64,000 nucleotides of DNA from Nannocystis bainbridge (GTDB lineage: Bacteria; Myxococcota_A; Polyangia; Nannocystales; Nannocystaceae), in assembly GCF_028368995.1 (NCBI RefSeq), contig NZ_JAQNDL010000001.1:3002001-3066000 (forward strand), given 5' to 3'. The notes under the pieces were generated by a model that saw only the letters and a list, made by a program, of their open reading frames with translations, was not told the DNA's origin and did no database searches. The position numbers and the translations under genes were made by a program. Numbering within the stretch: position 1 is the first letter of the stretch; each line of letters begins with the position of its first letter. Of this stretch, positions 43,736-51,164 are shown in pieces.

Positions 43736-45112
43736 TCATCGGCCGGTGAGGACCGCCGCCGGGTCCATGCGCGCGGCCCTGCGGGCGGGCAGCCACGCGC
43801 CGAGGACACAGAACCCCGCGGCGAAGCCGAGCGCCAGGGCCACGAGGTCGAAGCTGAACGCGAAGTACGTCTCGGGCTTGTACGGGAAGTCCGGCAGGTG
43901 CCGGGCCGACACGTAGTCGAACACGCGGCTGGCCCCGTACGCCAGGCCGACGCCGATCGCCCCCGCGACCAGGCCGACGCTGGCCGCCTCGCCGAGGATG
44001 ATGCGCTGGATGTCGGAGCGCCGGGCCCCGACCGCCCGCATGATCCCGATCTCCCGCTGGCGCTCGTACACCAGCATGAAGAACACGTGCATGATGTTGA
44101 CCGCCGCGATGCCGACGATGATCGTCGACAGCAGGCTGAACACCAGCACGAACACGCTGATGAGGAACCCGGCCTGCTCGGCGCCGCCGTCGGTGACCTC
44201 GAAGCCGAGCTCCTCGATCTTCTTGGCCACCGCCGCGACCTGGTCCTTGCCCTCGATCTTGACGATGATCGAGTGGTAACGGGTCGCCGCCTCGGGCGTG
44301 CCGAAGTGGACGTTGTAGCGGGCCACCTGCGACAGCGGCATCGTCACGCCCAGCGGCACCGCCTTGTCGGAGAAGCCGACCAGCTTGAGCCGGTCGTACA
44401 GCAGTTGGTCCTTCTCGGCCGCCTGCACCATCGACGCCCCGACCCGCATCTCGAGCGACACGCCGACCAGGAAGTCCGGGTTGAGCCGCGGCAGGTTGTA
44501 GGCCCGGCGCAGCGAGCCGTTGTAGATCTCGAGCATGTGCGGCGACGCCAGCACCGGCACGTAGTCGCGGCACACCTTGCCCGGCCCGCCCTGGTACGGC
44601 TTGCCGCAGTACATGTCCTTGCCGCACGCCGAGTCGTCGGCGCAGGCCGTCGGCGTCTTGCTCGGCTCGGGCACGTCGCGGAACAGCTCGGCGCCCGCGA
44701 CCTCGCCCTCCACCAGCGCCGGGTCGATGCCGTCGACGATCAGCTCGGTGCGGATGTCGTTGCCGATGATCTCCTTGCCGCCGAGCCCGATCGCCGGGGC
44801 CGTCAGCTTCATCTTCGGGAACACCCCGCGCACCCCCGCGACCCCGCGCAGCTGCTGCGCCGCCGACTCGTCGAGCACGTCGCTGGCGAGCCCGAGGCTG
44901 ACGGGGCCGACGTCGAGCGTCATCGACTTGGCGATCACCTCGAGCTGGTCGAGCGGGAAGATCTTGCCGAGCACGACCTGGCGCACGCCGGCGCCGAGGG
45001 CCAGGAAGAACGCGAACGCGGCGATGCCGACGATCACGCCGACCGACGCCAGCGCGAAGTGGATCGCGTTGTTGCGCAGGTTGCCGCGGACGATCGCGCC
45101 GAGGCTGCTCAT
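43736..45112 (-). CDS. MacB/FtsX-type ABC transporter permease
   Basis: A 458-residue permease with four TM segments: one near residue 20-42 and three in the last ~140 residues (FLISVFVLVFSLLSTIIVGI, ...LVAGAIGVGLAYGASRVF, ...DLVALALGFAAGFCVLGAWLP). The FtsX motif REIGIMRAVGARRSDI is near residue 350. The large periplasmic MacB-like domain carries an inserted four-Cys stretch near residues 150-180 (CADDSACGKDMYC...C), which is not typical. It overlaps the ATPase gene by 4 nt. Such exporters drive lipoprotein, peptide or macrolide extrusion; the substrate is not known. Confidence 0.87.
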   Translation of the reverse strand: MSSLGAIVRGNLRNNAIHFALASVGVIVGIAAFAFFLALGAGVRQVVLGKIFPLDQLEVIAKSMTLDVGPVSLGLASDVLDESAAQQLRGVAGVRGVFPKMKLTAPAIGLGGKEIIGNDIRTELIVDGIDPALVEGEVAGAELFRDVPEPSKTPTACADDSACGKDMYCGKPYQGGPGKVCRDYVPVLASPHMLEIYNGSLRRAYNLPRLNPDFLVGVSLEMRVGASMVQAAEKDQLLYDRLKLVGFSDKAVPLGVTMPLSQVARYNVHFGTPEAATRYHSIIVKIEGKDQVAAVAKKIEELGFEVTDGGAEQAGFLISVFVLVFSLLSTIIVGIAAVNIMHVFFMLVYERQREIGIMRAVGARRSDIQRIILGEAASVGLVAGAIGVGLAYGASRVFDYVSARHLPDFPYKPETYFAFSFDLVALALGFAAGFCVLGAWLPARRAARMDPAAVLTGR

Positions 45113-45852
45113 GGCCGCACCTCCTCGTCGCCGCTCGGGGCCGCCGAGGCCGCGCTGGTGTTCACTCCGCCGAGCTCGACCACGCCGTCGCGGATCTCGA
45201 TCACCCGGTCGGCCGCCGCCGCGATCGTCGGGTCGTGGGTCACGATCGTCAGCGTCACCCCGGACTCGTCGCGCAGCTTGCGAAACAGCGCGATGATGGC
45301 CGACGCCGACGCGCTGTCGAGGTTGCCGGTCGGCTCGTCGCAGATGAGCAGCTGCGGCTTGTGATAGAGCGCCCGCGCGATCGCCAGCCGCTGCTTCTGC
45401 CCGCCCGACAGCGTGCTCGGCCGCGTCCCGCACTTGTCGCTGATGCCGACCATCTCCATCAGCTCGCGCGCCCGCCCGAGCCGCACGTCCTTGCTCTCCT
45501 TGCCCTGGACGCTGAACAGCGCCGGCAAGGCGACGTTGTCCTCGCAGCTCAGGTGGTCGAGCAGGTGGAACGCCTGGAACACGAAGCCGATGGTGGCGTT
45601 GCGGTAGGCGCTGAGCTCGGCGTCGGACAGCGCGCGCAGCTCCTTGCCCGCGACCTTGAGCTCGCCCGAGTAGTCGGTGTCGAGCCCGCCGAGCAGCGCC
45701 AGCAGCGTGCTCTTGCCGCTGCCCGAGCGCCCGACCACCGCCGTGAATTCGCCGGCGCCCACGTCGAAGTCGACGCCGCGGAGCACCGGCAGCTCGCCCG
45801 CCCTTGCGCCGGCGAGGCGGTAGCTCTTGTGGATCCCGCGGGCGCGGATCAT
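45109..45852 (-). CDS. MacB/LolD-type ABC transporter ATP-binding protein
   Basis: A 247-residue ABC ATPase with Walker A GRSGSGKST near residue 43, Q-loop FVFQAFHLLDHL, signature LSGGQKQRLAIARAL near 150, Walker B LLICDEPTGNLD near 170 and the H-loop VTHD. The LDSASA and FHLLDHLSCEDN features place it in the MacB/LolD/FtsE group. The ATG at 45852 begins the normal family N-terminus. It is translationally coupled to the permease. No membrane-fusion protein (MacA) gene is adjacent. Confidence 0.92.
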   Translation of the reverse strand: MIRARGIHKSYRLAGARAGELPVLRGVDFDVGAGEFTAVVGRSGSGKSTLLALLGGLDTDYSGELKVAGKELRALSDAELSAYRNATIGFVFQAFHLLDHLSCEDNVALPALFSVQGKESKDVRLGRARELMEMVGISDKCGTRPSTLSGGQKQRLAIARALYHKPQLLICDEPTGNLDSASASAIIALFRKLRDESGVTLTIVTHDPTIAAAADRVIEIRDGVVELGGVNTSAASAAPSGDEEVRP

Positions 45853-45886
45853 CGCCGTGGACGCTACTCGCTGCGGGCGATCGCGG

Positions 45887-46696
45887 TCAACCCCCGCTCG
45901 GCTCGCGGACCTTCGGGCCCGTCTGGCCGTACGCGACGATCGAGAAGACGGCCCCGTGTGGGTCGCTGACGACCGCGAAGCGGCCGACCGGCGGGATGTC
46001 GCACGGCGCGACCGCAATCGCGCCGCCGAGCCGCGCCGCGAGGGCCGCGCTCTCGTCGCAGTCCTCGACCCGGAAGTACGTCATCCAGTGCGACGCCATC
46101 GAGCCCCAGGCCTCGGTCATCTGCAGCATGCCGCCGACCTTGCGCTCGCCGACGAAGAAGTCGGTGTAGCGGGTCGACTCGACCTCCCGCTCGGCCCGCC
46201 GCCAGCCGATCACGTCGCTGTAGAAGACCCCGGCCTCGTCCGCGTCGCGCGTGTTGAGCTCCCACCAACACATCGTCGCCGGCTCGTCGATGAGCCCGGC
46301 GCCCGCGTGGTGGACCGCCTGCCACAACGCCAGCTGCGCCCCGCTCGGATCCTCGACCACCGCCACGCGGCCCGCGTCGTACTCCTCGCGCGGCGCCACG
46401 ATCACCCGCCCGCCGCGCGGCTCGACCCGCGCCACCGCGCGGTCGATCGACTCGACGTTGACGTACGGCAGCCACAGCGGCGTGTCGCCGCGCTCGATCT
46501 TGTCGGCGCGCATGCGATGGATCGCCACCACGTCGCGCTGTTGCTTGCGCAAGATCGTGTAGGCCTTGCCGTGGTGGATCCCGAGATCGAAGAGGCCCCC
46601 ATAGAACCGCGTCGTCACCGCCGGATCCGGACTGCCGAGCTCGGCCCAGCAGAAACTCCCGTGCTTGTAGCGATCGACGACCGGCACCCCCGGCAA
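45887..46696 (-). CDS. Two-domain VOC (glyoxalase-fold) protein
   Basis: A 269-residue protein with two vicinal-oxygen-chelate half-domains (about 10-125 and 140-262). Each shows a FCWAELGSPDPA / CWWELNTRDADEAGVFYSDV opening and ends in a DPSGAQLALWQ or DPHGAVFSIVAYGQ segment. VOC proteins include glyoxalases, extradiol dioxygenases and resistance proteins; the ligand here is not evident. The gene lies 34 bp upstream of the ABC ATPase on the same strand and may share its transcript. Confidence 0.85.
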   Translation of the reverse strand: MPGVPVVDRYKHGSFCWAELGSPDPAVTTRFYGGLFDLGIHHGKAYTILRKQQRDVVAIHRMRADKIERGDTPLWLPYVNVESIDRAVARVEPRGGRVIVAPREEYDAGRVAVVEDPSGAQLALWQAVHHAGAGLIDEPATMCWWELNTRDADEAGVFYSDVIGWRRAEREVESTRYTDFFVGERKVGGMLQMTEAWGSMASHWMTYFRVEDCDESAALAARLGGAIAVAPCDIPPVGRFAVVSDPHGAVFSIVAYGQTGPKVREPSGG

Positions 46697-46741
46697 CCTA
46701 CCAAACCGGCTCGGATCCGCCCAAATATTTCAAGCGCGACG

Positions 46742-47473
46742 TCAGCGCGCCGCGATGAGTCCGAACACGAGCCGCTGCCGGGGACAACCGGACCCCGAGA
46801 CATTCGTCCGCGCCGCCTCGACGTAGGCCACAAACGCCCCTTCGTCGCCGGCCGCCGAAGATGTCCCATCGTACAGGCGGAGCGGCGCGCCGCCCGAGAG
46901 CTGCAGGTCCAGCGCGCCGCGCCGCAGCTCGCCGCAAGCTGTCTCTTCGACCATGCAGGCGCTGGCCGCCTCGCGCCACGCGAACGGCGCGGCCCACCCG
47001 CCGCCCTCCGGCGGATCGACGCGCGCGCCGACGGCCGCCGCCAGCAGCAGCGCCCCGCCCGCGTCCTCGACGCGTAACCACACGTCCGGGTCGCTCGCCA
47101 CCTCGCCCGGCGCGACGATCGCCCGCACCCGCAATTCCTGGCCCGCCGCGAAACCATCGCCGGCCGGCGCCGGGTCGGCCTCGACGTAAAGCCGCATCGC
47201 CTCCCCGTCGCACGCGAGATCGAGGACGCGAGACCCCGCGTCACCGCGCATCGCCGTGACCGTGCACCTCAGCTCGGCGCCGTCGTCGCGCGGCATCGGC
47301 TCGAGCGCCGCGCGCAAAAACGCCGCCTCCGAGGACACACAAGGTGAGAGCTCGGGCCCCGCCTCGTCGAGCGGCAAGATGTCGTCGCTGGGCGCCGCCA
47401 CCTCGCAGGCCGCCAGGACCCGCAGCAGCAGCAGCGCCGCCGCGCAACGCCGTCCTCGCCCTCCGGCCGTCAC
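46742..47473 (-). CDS. Lipoprotein of unknown function
   Basis: A 243-residue lipoprotein from GTG 47473, with an Arg-rich start and signal ending RVLAACEV. An alternative ATG at 47518 lies inside a palindrome unit and would add 15 residues. The mature part has paired Cys (CVSSEAAF, CTVTAMRG, ACMVEETACGEL, SGCPRQRL) and beta-rich stretches, without a recognisable family. It is divergent from the IgGFc-binding-type gene, 138 bp apart. Confidence 0.6.
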   Translation of the reverse strand: MTAGGRGRRCAAALLLLRVLAACEVAAPSDDILPLDEAGPELSPCVSSEAAFLRAALEPMPRDDGAELRCTVTAMRGDAGSRVLDLACDGEAMRLYVEADPAPAGDGFAAGQELRVRAIVAPGEVASDPDVWLRVEDAGGALLLAAAVGARVDPPEGGGWAAPFAWREAASACMVEETACGELRRGALDLQLSGGAPLRLYDGTSSAAGDEGAFVAYVEAARTNVSGSGCPRQRLVFGLIAAR

Positions 47474-47498
47474 ACGAACTATTTTGCCGGCCTCCGGT

Positions 47499-47522
47499 GG
47501 GCCTGTCCAGAAGGACATGCGA
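47499..47522. repeat. Palindrome pair in divergent interval
   Basis: CCTG 47502 and CATG 47516 are exactly 14 nt apart, in the 138-bp interval between two divergent lipoprotein genes. The CATG contains a possible minus-strand ATG start. Confidence 0.6.
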
Positions 47523-47611
47523 GGCTCGGGCCGATCCCGGCCTCCCATGCGCGGACCCTGTCCAACCGCCTGGATCTTGTCGACCCGCTGGACCCGCGGC
47601 AACATCGGACC

Positions 47612-49594
47612 ATGCGCTTACGCTGGCTCGCCTGTCCGACCCTGGCCCTCGCCCTCGCCGGCTGCCCGGGGCCGTACACCCCGGCCACGACCGAGAACGA
47701 GACCTCCAGCTCCAGCGCGAGCAGCAGCAGCCCGACCGAGACCACGACCCAGTCGACGACCACCACCAGCACCGCCGGCCCGACCAGCGAGCCGACCACC
47801 ACCCCGTCGGGCTGCGTGGGCACCGACGAGCGGTGCGACGGCGAGCAGCACCAGATCTGCGTCGGCGGCAATTGGATCGGCGACCCCTGCCCGGCCGGCA
47901 CCGGCTGCCAGGACGGCGCCAAGACCTGCGAGACCTGCGACTGCGCGGCCCCGCCGACCTGCCTCGACGCCTCGACGCTCGAGACCTGCGGCTGCCTGGT
48001 GCCCCAGCAAACCACATGTCCCGAAGGCCAGGCGTGCGACGCCGAGGCCGGGGCCTGCAGCGCCGTGCTCTGCACCCCCGGCGAGCAGACCTGCACCGAC
48101 CAGAACACCCGCCGCACCTGCAACGAGTACGGCACCGGCTACGAGGCGCCGGTCACGTGCGACGGCGACGAGCTGTGCGACCCCGACATGGGCGCCTGCA
48201 TGGCCGCGTGCAGCGTGGTGGCCAAGCGGCAGTCGAGCATCGGCTGCGAGTTCTGGGCCGTCGACATGGCCAACGTCCCGCCGCGCGACGCCTACGTCTA
48301 CGCGGTCGCCGTCTCCAACCCGAGCGCCACCGAGCCGGTCAACGTCGAGATCTTCGACGGCAACAAGAACGGCGCCGAGCAGAAGCTGCTGACCGGCGTG
48401 ATCGCCCCGCGCCAGGTCCGGACCTTCCTGCTGTCGGGCAGCAGCAACAACCAGAACGGCTTCTACCCCGGCGACGCCGGCTTCACCGGCTCCGGCATCG
48501 CCCCCGGCCGGGCCTTCCGCGTCGTCTCCGACCTGCCGATCGTCGCCACCCAGTTCAACCCGCTCGGCGGCGCGCTCGCCTTCACCACCGACGCCTCGCT
48601 GCTGCTGCCGACCCACGCGCTCGGCTCGCGCTACTTCCACCTCGCGTGGGGCGAGGGCCTCGGCAGCGGCTCCTCGCTGGTCGTGGTCGCCACCGCCGAC
48701 GACACCACGATCTCGCTCAAGCCCACGGTCAACGTCGCCGCCGGCCAGAACGGCATGCCCGCGCTGACGAAGGGCGTCACCACCGAGATCAAGCTCGACC
48801 GCTACGACTACGTCCAGCTGCAGACCAACAGCGGCGACACCACCGGCTCGGAGATCGTCGCCGACAAGCCGGTCGCGGTGTTCGGCGGCCACTCGTGCGG
48901 GCAGGTGCCGAACAAGACGGTGACCTTCTGCGACCACCTCGAGGAGCAGATCTTCCCGGTCGACACGTGGGGCATCGAGTACGTCGCCCTGCGCAGCCCC
49001 GCCCGCGGCACCGAGGACATGTTCTGGCGGGTCCTCGCGCGCGAGTCCGGCGCGACCGTCACCTTCACGCCCAAGCCCGAGGGCCTGGCCGAGGCCACGC
49101 AGGTCATCCCCGCCGGCGGCTTCATCCAATTCAACGCCAGCGGCGACTTCCGCATCCAGTCCAACAACCCGATCATGGTCGCCGGCTACATGTACGGCTC
49201 CGAGGCCCCCGGCGTGCCGGCCAACGGCAACCCCGGCGACCCCTCGATGGTGCTGATGGTCCCGACCGAGCAGTGGCTCGGCGACTACGTGTTCCTGGTC
49301 GACAGCTCGTACGCCAACGACAACGTCCGCCTGGTCCGCAAGGCCATGAACAACAACGTCGAGCTCGGCTGCCTCGGCGGCCTCGTGCCCGACGACCACT
49401 GGAAGCAGATCCCCGGCACCCAGTACGTCACCGCGGTCGTCAACATCAACCCCGGCGAGGGCGACTGCCAGGCCGGCACCAACACCGCCTCGGCCAAGAC
49501 CACCACCTTCGGCGTCATCGTCACGGGCGAGGCCCAGGGCGCCTCGTACGCCTACCCCGGCGGCATGGCGCTGAGGGAGATCGCGCCGGGCTGA
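47612..49594 (+). CDS. IgGFc-binding-type surface lipoprotein
   Basis: A 660-residue lipoprotein. The ATG precedes a signal ending LALAGCPG. A Ser/Thr linker spans ~22-66. A Cys-rich module (about 67-210) holds CVGTDERCDGEQHQICVGGNW- and CTPGEQTCTDQNTRRTCNEYG-like repeats. The C-terminal domain (about 220-655) has features of the IgGFc-binding N-terminal family: FWAVDM, AYVYAVAVSNPS, SDLPIVATQFNPL, KPVAVFGGHSCGQVP and DHLEEQIFPVDTWG. Such proteins are frequent in myxobacteria and are thought to be adhesive. One palindrome pair (48015/48029) is embedded in the TTCPEGQ codons. Confidence 0.85.
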   Translation: MRLRWLACPTLALALAGCPGPYTPATTENETSSSSASSSSPTETTTQSTTTTSTAGPTSEPTTTPSGCVGTDERCDGEQHQICVGGNWIGDPCPAGTGCQDGAKTCETCDCAAPPTCLDASTLETCGCLVPQQTTCPEGQACDAEAGACSAVLCTPGEQTCTDQNTRRTCNEYGTGYEAPVTCDGDELCDPDMGACMAACSVVAKRQSSIGCEFWAVDMANVPPRDAYVYAVAVSNPSATEPVNVEIFDGNKNGAEQKLLTGVIAPRQVRTFLLSGSSNNQNGFYPGDAGFTGSGIAPGRAFRVVSDLPIVATQFNPLGGALAFTTDASLLLPTHALGSRYFHLAWGEGLGSGSSLVVVATADDTTISLKPTVNVAAGQNGMPALTKGVTTEIKLDRYDYVQLQTNSGDTTGSEIVADKPVAVFGGHSCGQVPNKTVTFCDHLEEQIFPVDTWGIEYVALRSPARGTEDMFWRVLARESGATVTFTPKPEGLAEATQVIPAGGFIQFNASGDFRIQSNNPIMVAGYMYGSEAPGVPANGNPGDPSMVLMVPTEQWLGDYVFLVDSSYANDNVRLVRKAMNNNVELGCLGGLVPDDHWKQIPGTQYVTAVVNINPGEGDCQAGTNTASAKTTTFGVIVTGEAQGASYAYPGGMALREIAPG

Positions 49595-49718
49595 AGTCTC
49601 GGCGGGGCCGCCTCCGGCCCGCGCACGCGCGCGCTCCGGCGGGCCCGCCGCCGACCCGGCGATCGATCGACGCCCGGGCGCGCGCGGATGGGCTCGCATG
49701 TCCTACCATGCGCGCCGC

Positions 49719-51005
49719 ATGCCGCTGCACACCCGGATCTTGCTCGGCCTCGCGGTCGGCGCGGCCCTCGGCCTCGGCGCCAACCTCGGCCTCGGCGCCG
49801 ACCATGCCGTCGTCCAGTTCGTGCTGACCTACGTCGCCGGCCCGCTCGGCCAGGTCTTCCTGCGCATCCTCTCGATGGTGGTGATGCCGCTGGTGTTCGC
49901 CTCGATCGCCCTCGGCGTCGCCGGCGTCGGCGACATCCGCCGCGCCGGCCGCATGGGCGTCAAGACCCTCGCCTTCTTCCTCGTCACCACCGCGCTCGCC
50001 TCCGCTCTCGGCCTGCTGCTCGTCAGCCTCGTCGACCCTGGCGCCTACGTCTCGCCCGCGGTCCGCGACGAGCTCGTGGCCCAGTACGCGCGCACCAGCG
50101 GCCCCCCGCCCGCGCCGACCAGCTTCGGCGTCGAGACCTTCGTCGGCATCGTCACCCGTAACCCGCTCAAGTCGGCGGTCGACGGCGACATGCTCGGCGT
50201 GATCTTCTTCGGCCTGATGTTCGGCGCCGGCATCACCCTGATCCGCGAGGACCGGCAAAAGACCATGATGGGCTTCCTCGAGGCGCTCGCCGAGGTCATC
50301 TCGGCGATCGTCGACATGGCCATGAAGATCGCGCCCTACGGCGTGGCCGGCCTGATCTTCGGCGTCACCGCCCTGTTCGGCTTCGCCCTGCTCGCCCCGC
50401 TCGGCGTCTACGTGGCCCTGGTCCTGGGCGCCCTCGCGCTGCACGCCATCGGCACCATGGGCCTCGTGATCCGCGCCCTCGTCGGCGTGTCGCCGTGGAT
50501 CTTCTTCTCCAAGATCCGCGCCGCCCTCGTCACCGCCTTCTCGACCTCCTCGAGCAGCGCCACCCTGCCGACCAACCTCCTCGTCGGCCAGCAAAACCTC
50601 GGCATCCCGCCGCGGATCTGCGGCTTCGTCTATCCGCTCGGCGCGACGATGTGCATGAACGGCACCGCCCTGTTCGAGGGCATCACCGTGATCTTCCTGT
50701 GCCAGGTGTTCGGGGTGGCGCTCAGCCTCGGCCAGATGGCGGTCATCATCGCCATGGCGGTGCTCACCTCGGTCGGCGCCGCCGCCGTCCCGGGCGGCTC
50801 GATCCCGCTGCTGGTCGGCATGCTGACCATGTTCGGCGTCCCGGGCGAGGGTATCGCCGTGATCATCGGCATCGACCGGATCCTCGACATGGCCCGCACC
50901 TCGGTGAACGTGCTCGGCGACCACGTCGCCGCCGCCTTCGTCGCCCGCAGCGAGGGCCTGTGGAGCCCCGAGCACCTCACGAAATCTGTTCCTCCGGACA
51001 GGTGA
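49719..51005 (+). CDS. DAACS dicarboxylate/amino acid:cation symporter
   Basis: A 428-residue inner-membrane symporter of the glutamate/dicarboxylate family. Visible signatures are the N-terminal LHTRILLGLAVGAALG, the serine-rich re-entrant loop FSTSSSSATLPTNL near residue 280, the cation/substrate motif MCMNGTALFEG near 320, and the RTSVNVLGD end of TM8 near 400. It has about eight TM segments. The ATG at 49719 matches the family start; ATG at 49698 is possible. Substrate (Asp, Glu, C4-dicarboxylate) cannot be fixed by eye. Confidence 0.9.
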   Translation: MPLHTRILLGLAVGAALGLGANLGLGADHAVVQFVLTYVAGPLGQVFLRILSMVVMPLVFASIALGVAGVGDIRRAGRMGVKTLAFFLVTTALASALGLLLVSLVDPGAYVSPAVRDELVAQYARTSGPPPAPTSFGVETFVGIVTRNPLKSAVDGDMLGVIFFGLMFGAGITLIREDRQKTMMGFLEALAEVISAIVDMAMKIAPYGVAGLIFGVTALFGFALLAPLGVYVALVLGALALHAIGTMGLVIRALVGVSPWIFFSKIRAALVTAFSTSSSSATLPTNLLVGQQNLGIPPRICGFVYPLGATMCMNGTALFEGITVIFLCQVFGVALSLGQMAVIIAMAVLTSVGAAAVPGGSIPLLVGMLTMFGVPGEGIAVIIGIDRILDMARTSVNVLGDHVAAAFVARSEGLWSPEHLTKSVPPDR

Positions 51006-51164
51006 GCCTGCCTCGCACCCACGGCGGTGCGGCCCTTGTCCCCCAGCCGCGCGCGCCTCGGGCAGGCCCGGAGCCGCCCCGCCCGGAGCGGCGCGCGCCC
51101 GATCGCACCGCGAATCCGCGAGGCCGGGTGCGAAGGCCCACAGAACTCGGTATGGTAGTGCTCC

